Shown here: positions 9,738-18,175 of the stretch, piece after piece
Position numbering within the stretch: the stretch's first letter is position 1
How the letters are laid out: each line of letters begins with the position of its first letter
Assembly (NCBI GenBank): GCA_013694695.1
Contig: JACDBX010000191.1
Coordinates: forward strand, 1-45,961
Origin: Gemmatimonadales bacterium
GTDB lineage: Bacteria > Gemmatimonadota > Gemmatimonadetes > Gemmatimonadales > GWC2-71-9
DNA length: 45,961 bases
Direction: 5' to 3'
Notes under the pieces: model-generated
Told to the model about the DNA's origin: nothing
Database searches by the model: none
The model's input: only the letters and a program-made list of their open reading frames with translations
Position numbers and translations under genes: made by a program

Positions 9738-10712
9738 TCACGCAACCCGGTCTGGCGGCTCCTCGCCGGCGAAGAACGCTGTCAGGTTGTCGATCACGCG
9801 CTGTCCCATCGCCTCGCGCGCCTCATGCGTGGCCGAGCCGAGGTGCGGGAGCAGCACGACATTGTCAAATTCAAGGTAGCGACGATCGAGCGCCGGCTCG
9901 CCGCGGTAGACGTCGAGCCCCGCCGCGCCAAGATGGCCTGACGCAAGTGCCGCCACGACAGCACCGTCGTCCACCACGTCACCGCGAGCCGTGTTGATCA
10001 GCACCGCACCCCGCCGCATCGACGCGATCCGTTTCGCATCGACGAGGTTGCGGGTGGCCGGCGTGCTGGGGCAGTGGAGCGAGACCACGTCCACGGCGCC
10101 GAGCAGTGCGTCGAGCGTGGCGGAACCTGTTGCCCCGAGGGCTTCAAGTTCGGCAACCGAATCGTGCCTCGGATTGTGGTAGCGCACCTGCATCCCGAAG
10201 CCGCCGATCGCGCGGCGGGCCACGGCCCGTGCGATCCGCCCGGTGCCCACCAATCCGAGGGTGGAGCCGCTGACCCGTCTGCCCAGCAGGTGCGTGGGAT
10301 GCCATCCGCCCCACGCACCCGCGCGAAGTTCCCGTTCCCCCTCACCGGCGCGTCGCTGCGCCATGAGGATGAGCATCATCGTCAAGTCGGCGGTGCAATC
10401 AGTGAGGACATCGGGCGTGTTCGTCACCACGATGCCGTGCGCCCGCGCGGCGTCGAGGTCGATGTGATCGGTCCCCGCGCCGTAGCTCGCGATGATCCGG
10501 GTGCGGAGCGGATAAGCGGCGAGCACTCCCGCGGTGATCCGGTCGGTGAGCGTGCACACGAGCGCATCGGCGTCGCCCAATGCACGCTGCAGCATCAGCG
10601 GATCCGACGGCTGGTCCGAGTCCGGGATCACCGCGTTGAACTGCCGGCGAAGCTGGTCTTCGATCGGCGGCACGAGACGGCGGGTCACGTGAACCCGGGG
10701 ACGCGGGGTCAT
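9738..10712 (-). CDS. D-2-hydroxyacid dehydrogenase (glyoxylate/hydroxypyruvate reductase-like)
   Basis: MTPRPRVHVTRRLVPPIEDQLRRQF; GAGTDHIDLDAARAHGIVVTNTPDVLTDCTADLTMMLIL, LGLVGTGRIARAVARRA, ALINTARGDVVDD. Confidence 0.93.
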   Translation of the reverse strand: MTPRPRVHVTRRLVPPIEDQLRRQFNAVIPDSDQPSDPLMLQRALGDADALVCTLTDRITAGVLAAYPLRTRIIASYGAGTDHIDLDAARAHGIVVTNTPDVLTDCTADLTMMLILMAQRRAGEGERELRAGAWGGWHPTHLLGRRVSGSTLGLVGTGRIARAVARRAIGGFGMQVRYHNPRHDSVAELEALGATGSATLDALLGAVDVVSLHCPSTPATRNLVDAKRIASMRRGAVLINTARGDVVDDGAVVAALASGHLGAAGLDVYRGEPALDRRYLEFDNVVLLPHLGSATHEAREAMGQRVIDNLTAFFAGEEPPDRVA

Positions 10713-10770
10713 CGATGGCAGGATGGAGAGGTCATCCCGGTAATATTGCACGAACCCGTCAGGAGTCACC

Positions 10771-12114
10771 GTGAGTGCATCGTCGCCGCGCCCGCTGCTC
10801 GAGTCCTGCCTCGCCGCGGCCATCCGGGCGGCCGACCCCAGGCCCGCCATGGACCGAGTCCTGGCGACCCGCACGCCACCCGATGTGCCCGTCTTCATCA
10901 TCGCAGCCGGCAAGGCCTCGGAGGCCATGGCCGAATCTTTGGTGGCCTGGCTCGCGCTCCACCGGCGCAACCCGGCGGGCGGCATCGTGGTGGGAACGGA
11001 GACCGCGACTGCCATTCATCCGTCCGTCCTGGCCCTCGTCGGGGATCATCCCGTGCCCGGCGCGGCGTCACACGCGGCGGCGCGGGCGATCCACGAGTTG
11101 GTCGGCACGATCCCGTCGCGTTCTGCGGTGCATGTTGCCATCTCGGGGGGTGCGAGTTCTCTCATTGCCGGGCCACTCCCGGGACTTGCCATGAACGACG
11201 TGACGGCGCTGTTCCGCCTGCTGCTGCACTCGGGTCTCGAAATCGGCGCGGTCAACGCCGTGCGCAAGCGTGTCTCACGGTGGAGTGCTGGGCGGCTCGC
11301 ACTTGCCTGTCACCCAAGCGCGATGACCGCGTGGGTCGTCTCCGACGTGCCGGGAGACGACCTGGCCACCATCGGGTCGGGCCCCTGCACCGCCGATCCC
11401 TGGACCGCCGAAGCGGTGCGCAGCGTGCTCAATCGATCGGGGGTGGGCGCACGCATGCCCGCCGGGCTCAACCCGGCGTTCGTGCGAGACACGCCGTCGC
11501 CGTCGCTCGTCCCGGAAGTCGAGTCGGTCGTGGTCGCATCAAACACCACGGCGATGCAGGGCGCGGTGGCCGCCGCGCAGGCAGCGGACTGCCTCATCCG
11601 GGTCGATCACGATCTCCTGTCGGGTGACGCCGCCGAGGCGGGTCGACGTCTCGCCGCGACGGCCATCAACGCCGCGCGGGAATGGCACGCCCAGAACGAG
11701 GTGCTGAAGGATGAGGGCTTCGGCGGCGCGCTCCGGCCGTTGTTCCTGGCCTGGGGAGGTGAAACGACCGTGCGGATCACCGGCGAACCGGGGCGCGGTG
11801 GACGCTGTCAGGAGCTCGCGCTCGCCGCTGCCGAGGCATTGGAGGTTTCGCCCCACCCGGTGACGCTGCTCGCTGCCGGAACTGATGGCCGTGACGGCCC
11901 AACCGATGCAGCAGGCGCGGTGATCGACCAGACCACGTGGGAACAGATTGGCGAGCTCGGGATCGACGGCGCGGCGGCACTCGCAGGGCACGACACGCAC
12001 CGGGCGCTGGATGCGGTGGGTGCGCTCGTGCGGACGGGACCGACGGGAACGAACGTGATGGACGTTGTGTTCGCGGTGGTGATGCCTGCCCCCGCTACTG
12101 GCAGCGGTGACTAG
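10771..12114 (+). CDS. Glycerate kinase (DUF4147/MOFRL type)
   Basis: 447 aa, GTG start; AAGKASEAMA, ISGGASSLIAGPLPGL, MOFRL-like LLAAGTDGRDGPTDAAGAVID. Divergent from the hydroxyacid dehydrogenase. Confidence 0.9.
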   Translation: MSASSPRPLLESCLAAAIRAADPRPAMDRVLATRTPPDVPVFIIAAGKASEAMAESLVAWLALHRRNPAGGIVVGTETATAIHPSVLALVGDHPVPGAASHAAARAIHELVGTIPSRSAVHVAISGGASSLIAGPLPGLAMNDVTALFRLLLHSGLEIGAVNAVRKRVSRWSAGRLALACHPSAMTAWVVSDVPGDDLATIGSGPCTADPWTAEAVRSVLNRSGVGARMPAGLNPAFVRDTPSPSLVPEVESVVVASNTTAMQGAVAAAQAADCLIRVDHDLLSGDAAEAGRRLAATAINAAREWHAQNEVLKDEGFGGALRPLFLAWGGETTVRITGEPGRGGRCQELALAAAEALEVSPHPVTLLAAGTDGRDGPTDAAGAVIDQTTWEQIGELGIDGAAALAGHDTHRALDAVGALVRTGPTGTNVMDVVFAVVMPAPATGSGD

Positions 12115-12503
12115 CGAACGTCATCGAGGAGGCGGGACAGGCGACCGTGAGCCAGCGCCACATCCGGTGACTTCTGCACCAGCTCGAAATACCGCTGCTG
12201 GAACTCGGTGCCATTCTCGTCGGGTTGCATCAGGTCTCGCGCGGAGCCCCTGAACTGCTCGACCCTGACGGCCAGGTCGTCCGGCTCCTCGTCGACCGCA
12301 AGTTCATCCATCGCGGCGATCAGTGCGGTCAGCGGCCGCAGCCATCCGAACCACGGGTCGTGGATCGCGAGCTGAAGCAGTTCCGTGCTCCCCGGTATCC
12401 GGCCGAAGAGGCGTTCATACGCGAGCCGCTCGGCGTCGAGCAGCGCACGGTGCGACGCCAGGATCTCGGCGCGGAGTGCTCCGAGTCGCGCAAACGATGA
12501 CAT
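12111..12503 (-). CDS. Conserved hypothetical protein (~130 aa, helical)
   Basis: MSSFARLGALRAEILASHRALLDAERLAYERLFGRIPGSTELLQLAIHDPWFGWLRPLTALIAAMDEL...; coherent hydrophobic pattern, last gene of a co-oriented run. Confidence 0.65.
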   Translation of the reverse strand: MSSFARLGALRAEILASHRALLDAERLAYERLFGRIPGSTELLQLAIHDPWFGWLRPLTALIAAMDELAVDEEPDDLAVRVEQFRGSARDLMQPDENGTEFQQRYFELVQKSPDVALAHGRLSRLLDDVR

Positions 12504-12543
12504 TGCGTGTGTCCCTCCACGCTGGAGTGCGGATCGTGGTGCC

Positions 12544-12960
12544 TCATGGACGGCGACCGACAAAGTCCCGGCCGAGCACCACGCTCAGGTCTACCACCCT
12601 CGAGACATCGTAGGCATCGACGACGTCGGCGTCGCCGATCACCGCACGTACGCGGCCAACACCGGTGGTGTCGCGCCGCCTGACCAGGATCACGTTGCGT
12701 GACTTTCCTGCAAGCGCGGAATCCGCGTCGCCGAACCACACCACGTCGAGCAGTGCGCGCCGAAGCAGGGTCGCCCCGTCCCGCGCGACGCCAGCGACAC
12801 CGGAGCCGTTCAGGACCTCGATGTCGACGTCGCGCGGGAGTGAGTCCCAGGGTTCAGGGACCAACGCGGCGGAGCGGCTGCTCGATCGACCCATCCCCAC
12901 GGCGCCCGCTGCGACAATGAGGACGATCCCGACTGCCCAACCCGCACGACCCAGTTTCAT
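12544..12960 (-). CDS. LytR C-terminal-domain-like protein with N-terminal TM anchor
   Basis: MKLGRAGWAVGIVLIVAAGAVGMG (TM) then VDIEVLNGSGVAGVARDGATLLRRALLDVVWFGDAD, typical LytR_C (VEVLNGSGVxGxA). Confidence 0.75.
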   Translation of the reverse strand: MKLGRAGWAVGIVLIVAAGAVGMGRSSSRSAALVPEPWDSLPRDVDIEVLNGSGVAGVARDGATLLRRALLDVVWFGDADSALAGKSRNVILVRRRDTTGVGRVRAVIGDADVVDAYDVSRVVDLSVVLGRDFVGRRP

Positions 12961-13526
12961 CGCAGCACCTCGTCCCGGAATGCGATGCTTTCCGGAGGAT
13001 GGCTCCATCGCCGGGTATCCGCGTACGTGAACCGCCGACGCACCACGTCGCGAAGCACCCCGGCGGGATCATCCGGGAATCGTGTCGCCAGCGCGGCGCG
13101 CTCGTCGCGATCGAAGTCCCTCCCCGGCTCAAGGAAGTCTGCGCAATACAACGTGCGGCCCGTCTCGGCCCAGCCATTCCAGCCCACCGAATGCCACCGT
13201 ATCGCGCTGAGCACGTCTTCATCACGTTCCCCTTCCAGTTCGGCACGCGCCGCCGCCGCGGGGCCATGCCGGAGCTCAACCGGACCCTCGACGCCTGGTG
13301 CCCACCTGCGCATCTCGGCCTCCGGCGCATCACGGAGCGCGTCGTGCAACCAGACCGCTCGGAGCCACCTTCGCGACTCCTCGGCGGGAAGACGCATCGC
13401 GACCGTCCACTGGGTCACGAGCGCGGCGACGCGGCCGACGTGGGCCCGACGGCGCGGCGTAACAATGGCCCAGGGCGGCATGCCGTCCGGGGCCGATCGC
13501 AACAGCTCGGCACCCTGGCCAGTCAC
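12957..13526 (-). CDS. HD-domain protein, YqeK-like
   Basis: RRRAHVGRVAALVTQW ... LRAVWLHDALRD (HD) ... ELRHGPAAAARAE ... DVLSAIRWHSVGWNGWAETGRTLYCADFLEPGRDFDRDERAALA, typical of YqeK. Confidence 0.8.
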   Translation of the reverse strand: MTGQGAELLRSAPDGMPPWAIVTPRRRAHVGRVAALVTQWTVAMRLPAEESRRWLRAVWLHDALRDAPEAEMRRWAPGVEGPVELRHGPAAAARAELEGERDEDVLSAIRWHSVGWNGWAETGRTLYCADFLEPGRDFDRDERAALATRFPDDPAGVLRDVVRRRFTYADTRRWSHPPESIAFRDEVLR

Positions 13527-13891
13527 GAGTCCGGGGCGACGTGGGGCACGGTCCGATTCTCGGCATTCACGAACACCACCGACGGCCGGAACTCGGGCAC
13601 ATCACGCTCCTCGACATCGGCATACGCGATGATGATCACGATGTCACCTGCCATGCCGAGTCGGGCCGCCGCACCATTGAGCTGCAGCACGCCGCTTCCC
13701 GCAGGGCCGGGAATCACGTACGTGGTGAAGCGGGATCCATTGTTCACGTTCACGACCTGAATCTCCTCGTACTCGACGAGGTCGGACGCGTCCATCAGCT
13801 CGGTGTCGAGGGTGAGTGAGCCCTCGTAGTGCAGGTCCGCCGCGGTGATCGTGGCGCGATGGATCTTCGATTTCATCAGGCGACGCCGCAT
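13523..13891 (-). CDS. panD: Aspartate 1-decarboxylase proenzyme
   Basis: 122 aa; KIHRATITAADLHYEGSLTLD with the Gly-Ser self-cleavage site, LNGAAARLGMAGDIVIIIAYA. Confidence 0.96.
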   Translation of the reverse strand: MRRRLMKSKIHRATITAADLHYEGSLTLDTELMDASDLVEYEEIQVVNVNNGSRFTTYVIPGPAGSGVLQLNGAAARLGMAGDIVIIIAYADVEERDVPEFRPSVVFVNAENRTVPHVAPDS

Positions 13892-14746
13892 TCAGCCCGG
13901 TTCCTCTCCGAAGATGATATTGTCGATCAGTCGGGTCGAACCGACGCGCGCGGCAACGGCCGCGACCGTGCCCTGCGCCGCGTGCTCAACCGGGGCAAGC
14001 TGGTCCGGATCCACCACGGCAATATAGTCCGGCTTCACCCTGGGAGTTCCGGCGAAAACCGTCGCTGCGACCCGCTCCAGCGCCCGTCCGTCGCGCTCCC
14101 CGTCGGCCCATCGCCCACGCATTGCGGCCAGTGCGCGCGGGATCGCCAGCGCGGCACTGCGATCGGTCTCGCTGAGAAAGACGTTTCGGGAGCTCAACGC
14201 CAGTCCATCGGCCTCCCGCACCGTCACCACCGACACCAGCGCAACCGGGATGTCCAGGTCAGCGACCATCCGGCGCACCAACGTGACCTGCTGGATGTCC
14301 TTCTGGCCGAAGACCGCGACGTGTGGTTGCACGATGTTGAGCAGCTTGGCCACCACGGTGAGGACCCCCGCGAAGTGCCCCGGTCGGTGCGCACCTTCCC
14401 AGCGATCGGCAGTGGCGCCGGGCACGACGCGGGTCTCGGGGGTTCCGTGATACATCTCTTCCGCCCGCGGGACGAAGAGGATGTCGACGCCGTGCGCGTC
14501 CGCCAGCGCCCGGTCGTGTTCGAGCGGACGCGGATACCGGGCGAGGTCCTCTCCTGGAAGGAACTGCAGCGGATTGACGAAGATCGACAGCACGACGATG
14601 TCGGCACTCTCCCGTGCGGCCGCAACGAGCGCGAGGTGCCCTTGATGCAGTGCCCCCATCGTCGGCACCAGCGCGATCGTGCGCTTGGTGGACCGCAATG
14701 CGCCCAGGTGCTGCCGGATCGACTCGATCGCCTCGAATTCCTGCAT
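13892..14746 (-). CDS. panC: Pantothenate synthetase
   Basis: ALVPTMGALHQGHLALVAAARE, VFGQKDIQQVTLVRRMVADL, ALSSRNVFLS. Confidence 0.96.
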   Translation of the reverse strand: MQEFEAIESIRQHLGALRSTKRTIALVPTMGALHQGHLALVAAARESADIVVLSIFVNPLQFLPGEDLARYPRPLEHDRALADAHGVDILFVPRAEEMYHGTPETRVVPGATADRWEGAHRPGHFAGVLTVVAKLLNIVQPHVAVFGQKDIQQVTLVRRMVADLDIPVALVSVVTVREADGLALSSRNVFLSETDRSAALAIPRALAAMRGRWADGERDGRALERVAATVFAGTPRVKPDYIAVVDPDQLAPVEHAAQGTVAAVAARVGSTRLIDNIIFGEEPG

Positions 14747-14750
14747 CAAC

Positions 14751-15557
14751 TCACTCGAACGAGTGGGCGTCGTCGGGATAGGTGCCGCTTCGCACGTCAT
14801 CAGCGAACCGTCCTATGGCGTCGCGGACATCGGCGCCGAGCGTTGCATACTGCTTCAGGAACCGGGGCGCAAATCCCTCGTTGAGTCCCAGCACATCGTG
14901 CAGCACCAGCACCTGGCCGTCGCATCCCGCGCCCGCCCCGATCCCGATCGTCGGTATCCGAAGCGCGCGGGAGATCTCGGTGGCGCGTCCCCGGGCGACG
15001 AGTTCGAGAACCACGGCACTGGCACCGGCGTCCTCGAGCGCGAGCGCGTCGGCGAGCAGCGCGGCTGCATCGGCATCCGACCGGCCCTGGACCCTATAGC
15101 CTCCAAGCGCATGGATGCTCTGCGGCGTGAGGCCGAGGTGCGCGACCACCGGAATCCCCCGCTCGACAAGCGCGCGTACCGTTGGCGCCATCACTGCGCC
15201 GCCCTCGAGCTTCACCGCGTGACAATCCGTCTCGGCGAGCACCCGGCCCGCATTGCGGATCGCCTCCTCGATGCTGACCTGGTACGAAAGGAATGGCAGG
15301 TCGACGACCACCAGTGCCCGCTCCACGCCGCGCCGCACTGCCGCGGCGTGGTAGATCATCTGTTCGAGTGTTGCGCTCAGCGTGTTCCTGCGCCCCGCGA
15401 TGACTTCATTGAGAGAGTCACCGACCAGCAGGAGATCGATCCCGGCCGACTCAAGGAGGCGCGCGAAGAGGGCGTCATAGCACGTCAGCATCACCAGCTT
15501 CTCACCGGTGCTCTTGCGGGTGGCGAGGTCGCGCATGGTCGGTGCCCGGTCCGTCAT
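14751..15557 (-). CDS. panB: 3-methyl-2-oxobutanoate hydroxymethyltransferase
   Basis: 268 aa; MLTCYDALFARLLESAGIDLLLVGDSLNEV, VAHLGLTPQSIHALGGYRVQGR, IGIGAGAGCDGQVLVLHDVLGL. Confidence 0.96.
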   Translation of the reverse strand: MTDRAPTMRDLATRKSTGEKLVMLTCYDALFARLLESAGIDLLLVGDSLNEVIAGRRNTLSATLEQMIYHAAAVRRGVERALVVVDLPFLSYQVSIEEAIRNAGRVLAETDCHAVKLEGGAVMAPTVRALVERGIPVVAHLGLTPQSIHALGGYRVQGRSDADAAALLADALALEDAGASAVVLELVARGRATEISRALRIPTIGIGAGAGCDGQVLVLHDVLGLNEGFAPRFLKQYATLGADVRDAIGRFADDVRSGTYPDDAHSFE

Positions 15558-15961
15558 CGTGCCTCCAGCTCGGCGATCTCGCGCGCCCAGAACGTCCGGT
15601 CGCGCAGGCCAGGGTGCGGTAACACCAGCGTTGGGGTGTCACAGGTGAGGTCGTCGTAGCGGACCAGGTCGAGGTCGAGGGTTCGTGATGCCCAGCGCCG
15701 GGCGCGGTCCCGACCGGCAGCTCGCTCAATGTCATGGCACGCGCCGAGAAGCGCATGCGGCGAGAGGGTCGTGTCGAGTCGCATCATGCGATTGAGGTAC
15801 GGCGGCTGTTCGGCACCGCCCAGGGGCGCGGTCTCGTGCACCGTCGTGGCGGCGTCGACGCGAACTCCGTGCAGCCCGCCGAGCCCCGCTTCGGCAAAGG
15901 CGTGCCACCCTGAACGGTCGCCCAGGTTGCTTCCCACCGCTACGTAGGCCGTTGGCATCAC
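15554..15961 (-). CDS. folK: 2-amino-4-hydroxy-6-hydroxymethyldihydropteridine pyrophosphokinase
   Basis: 135 aa; TAYVAVGSNLGDRSGW, ERAAGRDRARRWASRTLDLDLVRYDDLTCDTPTLVLPHPGLRDRTF. Confidence 0.95.
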   Translation of the reverse strand: MMPTAYVAVGSNLGDRSGWHAFAEAGLGGLHGVRVDAATTVHETAPLGGAEQPPYLNRMMRLDTTLSPHALLGACHDIERAAGRDRARRWASRTLDLDLVRYDDLTCDTPTLVLPHPGLRDRTFWAREIAELEAR

Positions 15962-16764
15962 GCAGGGCCCAGCGCGGCGCGCAGTTCCGCGAGGAAGCGC
16001 GCCGAAGCAGCGACGCCGTCCCGCCCGAGAACATCGACCAGCGCACTTCCGACGACCACGCCATCGGCATGCCGGGCCACCGCCGCCGCCTGGTCCGGCC
16101 GGGAGATGCCGAAGCCCACCGCAATCGGCAACGTGGTCGCCGCCCGGACCCTTGCGATGGACGCTTCCAGACCAGCGGCGACCTCGCTGGAGGCCCCGGT
16201 CACGCCGAGTCGGGCAACGAGGTATATGAAGCCCTCTGCATGTTTCACCGATGCCTGCAGGCGTTCACTCGTGGTGGTGGGGGCCACCAGCCGGATCAGG
16301 TCGAGCGGACCGTCGCCGAGGGCGCGCTCCAGGGCAGCGTCGCCGCCGACCGGCAGGTCGGTCAGGAGTATCCCGTGGACGCCGGCGCTGGCAGCATCTC
16401 GCACCAGCCGCTCCACCCCGTATTGAAGGATCGGGTTGAGATAGGAGAACAGGACAACCGGGCGGTCGATCGCGGCGTCCGCGACAAGCTCGAGCGTCCG
16501 CGGCAGCGTCATCCCGTTCTCGAGCGCGCGGAAGGTCGACGCCTGGATGGTCGGGCCGTCCGCGAGTGGATCGCTGAACGGAACGCCCACCTCCACGATG
16601 TCGGACGATTCCGCCGCTGCCTCCAGCATCGCCCGCGACGCCTCGACGGTGGGATATCCGGCAGTCAGGTATGGAATGAGAGCTGCACGGCCATCAGCCC
16701 GCGCCGAGGTCCACGCTCGGTCGATCGCGGAATCAGACGAAATAGTGGCCAACGACGAGCCCAT
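15958..16764 (-). CDS. trpA: Tryptophan synthase alpha subunit
   Basis: ALIPYLTAGYPTVEAS, SDIVEVGVPFSDPLADGPTIQASTFRAL, GFIYLVARLGVTGA, PIAVGFGISRPDQAAAV. Start inferred at MGSSLATIS; upstream in-frame starts cannot be excluded. Confidence 0.95.
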   Translation of the reverse strand: MGSSLATISSDSAIDRAWTSARADGRAALIPYLTAGYPTVEASRAMLEAAAESSDIVEVGVPFSDPLADGPTIQASTFRALENGMTLPRTLELVADAAIDRPVVLFSYLNPILQYGVERLVRDAASAGVHGILLTDLPVGGDAALERALGDGPLDLIRLVAPTTTSERLQASVKHAEGFIYLVARLGVTGASSEVAAGLEASIARVRAATTLPIAVGFGISRPDQAAAVARHADGVVVGSALVDVLGRDGVAASARFLAELRAALGPA

Positions 16765-18175
16765 AGCGTTCAGGTGACGTAACCTTGACGATTGTCCGCG
16801 CGTGACGTCCCTCCGGATCGGCGACAGAGAGGTCGACGAGTTCACCGGGCGGCCCCAGCACGATGCCGTCCGCCGACACCGCAATCCGGACCAGCGGCCG
16901 GTGCAGCAGTTGCTGGTCGGGGTTCGGCCCCGCGACGATCGCGACCTCGAAGGTGTCGAGGATCACGCAGGTTCCGACCGGGTAGATGCCGAGAAGGTTG
17001 ATGAGCGCCTTGACGAGCACCGGATCGTATCCCCTCGCGGAGCTCATCCACATGTCCTTGAGCACGACATCCGGCTCCAGGGGCTCGGTCTGGTAGGCTC
17101 GTCGGGTCGTCGCCGCGTCGTAGCCGTCGGCCACGGAGATAAGCCGGGTGAACAGCCCGAGTCGACGCGGCCGGATGGCCCGCGGGTAGCCAGTGAGGTC
17201 GATCTTCATGTGATGTTCATGGGCCGCGAGGATCGCTCGCCACGGCAGCTCGTCACCCTCGCGCATGCGAAAGAGCGTCAGCGTTCCGAGCCATGGGTGG
17301 GCCTGCATCATGCGCCATTCCTGCTCGTCGAGCGATGACGCCTTGTTGAGCAGGGCGAGATCGAGGCGCGCCTTGCCGATGTCATGCATCATCGCGGCGA
17401 GCCCGAGGTCGTACAGCTGGAGCCGGTCGAAGCCGAGTCGCTTGCCGAGCGCGACGGCAAAGATGCTGACGTTGACCGAGTGGGTGAAGGTGTACTCATC
17501 GTACGCACGCAGCGTGGTGAGACCAGTGATGGACAACTCGTTCTCGAGCACCTGGTCGACGATGAGCTGAATGGCGCGCTTGATCCGTCGCACGCTCGGA
17601 GTCCGACCCATCCGCACGCCCTGCACCACGTCTCGCGCGGCGGCGACGCCATGCGAGTATGTGCGCTTGGCGCTCTCCAGCGCCTCGTCGCCCACCCGGT
17701 CCTCCTCCTCGGCGTCACCCGCGGCGTCGATCCAAAGTCGGATGATGTCTGCCTGCTGCATCCGCTGGCGCAGCGCGTCAAGGCGTTCGTCCGGCTCGAG
17801 GTCCGGCGTCGTCGTGCCGAGCAGCGACAACCAGCTCTGCCATTCACGCCGCGTGATACCATCCTCGATTCGGAGGAGTCCGATCCCGAAGTAGCGCATC
17901 AGTGACACGAACCCGCTGAACGCGGCGAAGTTGTCGAGCCCCAGTCGGAGGCGTGTCTGGTTGATGAAGAGGAAATCACCGGACAGCCGGACCTCGACCG
18001 ATCCCTCGAGCCGCACGATGCTGATGGTGTGGGCCAGCAGCTCGTCGAGCGCCCGTTCGACCGTTGTGTTCTCGGTGGGGTAGAGCTTGATGGCGCGCTG
18101 GGCGCCGTGGATCGACACCAGCAGCGCCCGGCCAGCCTGGCGCAGGACGCCGTCCTCGGCAGCCGACGTCGTCAT
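16733..18175 (-). CDS. HD-GYP-like (degenerate) phosphohydrolase with novel N-terminal domain
   Basis: ATGA coupling with the upstream gene (ATG at 18175). HSVNVSIFAVALGKRLGFDRLQLYDLGLAAMMHDIGK (HD), AHPWLG, AAHEHHMKIDLTGYP (GYP), RLISVADGYDAATTRRAY. Canonical HHExxDGxGYP is altered to HHMKIDLTGYP. Confidence 0.85.
   Translation of the reverse strand: MTTSAAEDGVLRQAGRALLVSIHGAQRAIKLYPTENTTVERALDELLAHTISIVRLEGSVEVRLSGDFLFINQTRLRLGLDNFAAFSGFVSLMRYFGIGLLRIEDGITRREWQSWLSLLGTTTPDLEPDERLDALRQRMQQADIIRLWIDAAGDAEEEDRVGDEALESAKRTYSHGVAAARDVVQGVRMGRTPSVRRIKRAIQLIVDQVLENELSITGLTTLRAYDEYTFTHSVNVSIFAVALGKRLGFDRLQLYDLGLAAMMHDIGKARLDLALLNKASSLDEQEWRMMQAHPWLGTLTLFRMREGDELPWRAILAAHEHHMKIDLTGYPRAIRPRRLGLFTRLISVADGYDAATTRRAYQTEPLEPDVVLKDMWMSSARGYDPVLVKALINLLGIYPVGTCVILDTFEVAIVAGPNPDQQLLHRPLVRIAVSADGIVLGPPGELVDLSVADPEGRHARTIVKVTSPERYGLVVGHYFV

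Noticed and set aside
8431-9879. 482-aa plus-strand ORF
   Set aside because: Overlaps rlmN out of frame and is antisense to the hydrolase; shadow ORF composition.
10074-11627. 517-aa plus-strand ORF
   Set aside because: Spans antisense of the dehydrogenase then an alternate frame of glycerate kinase; Arg/His/Gly-rich, no domains.
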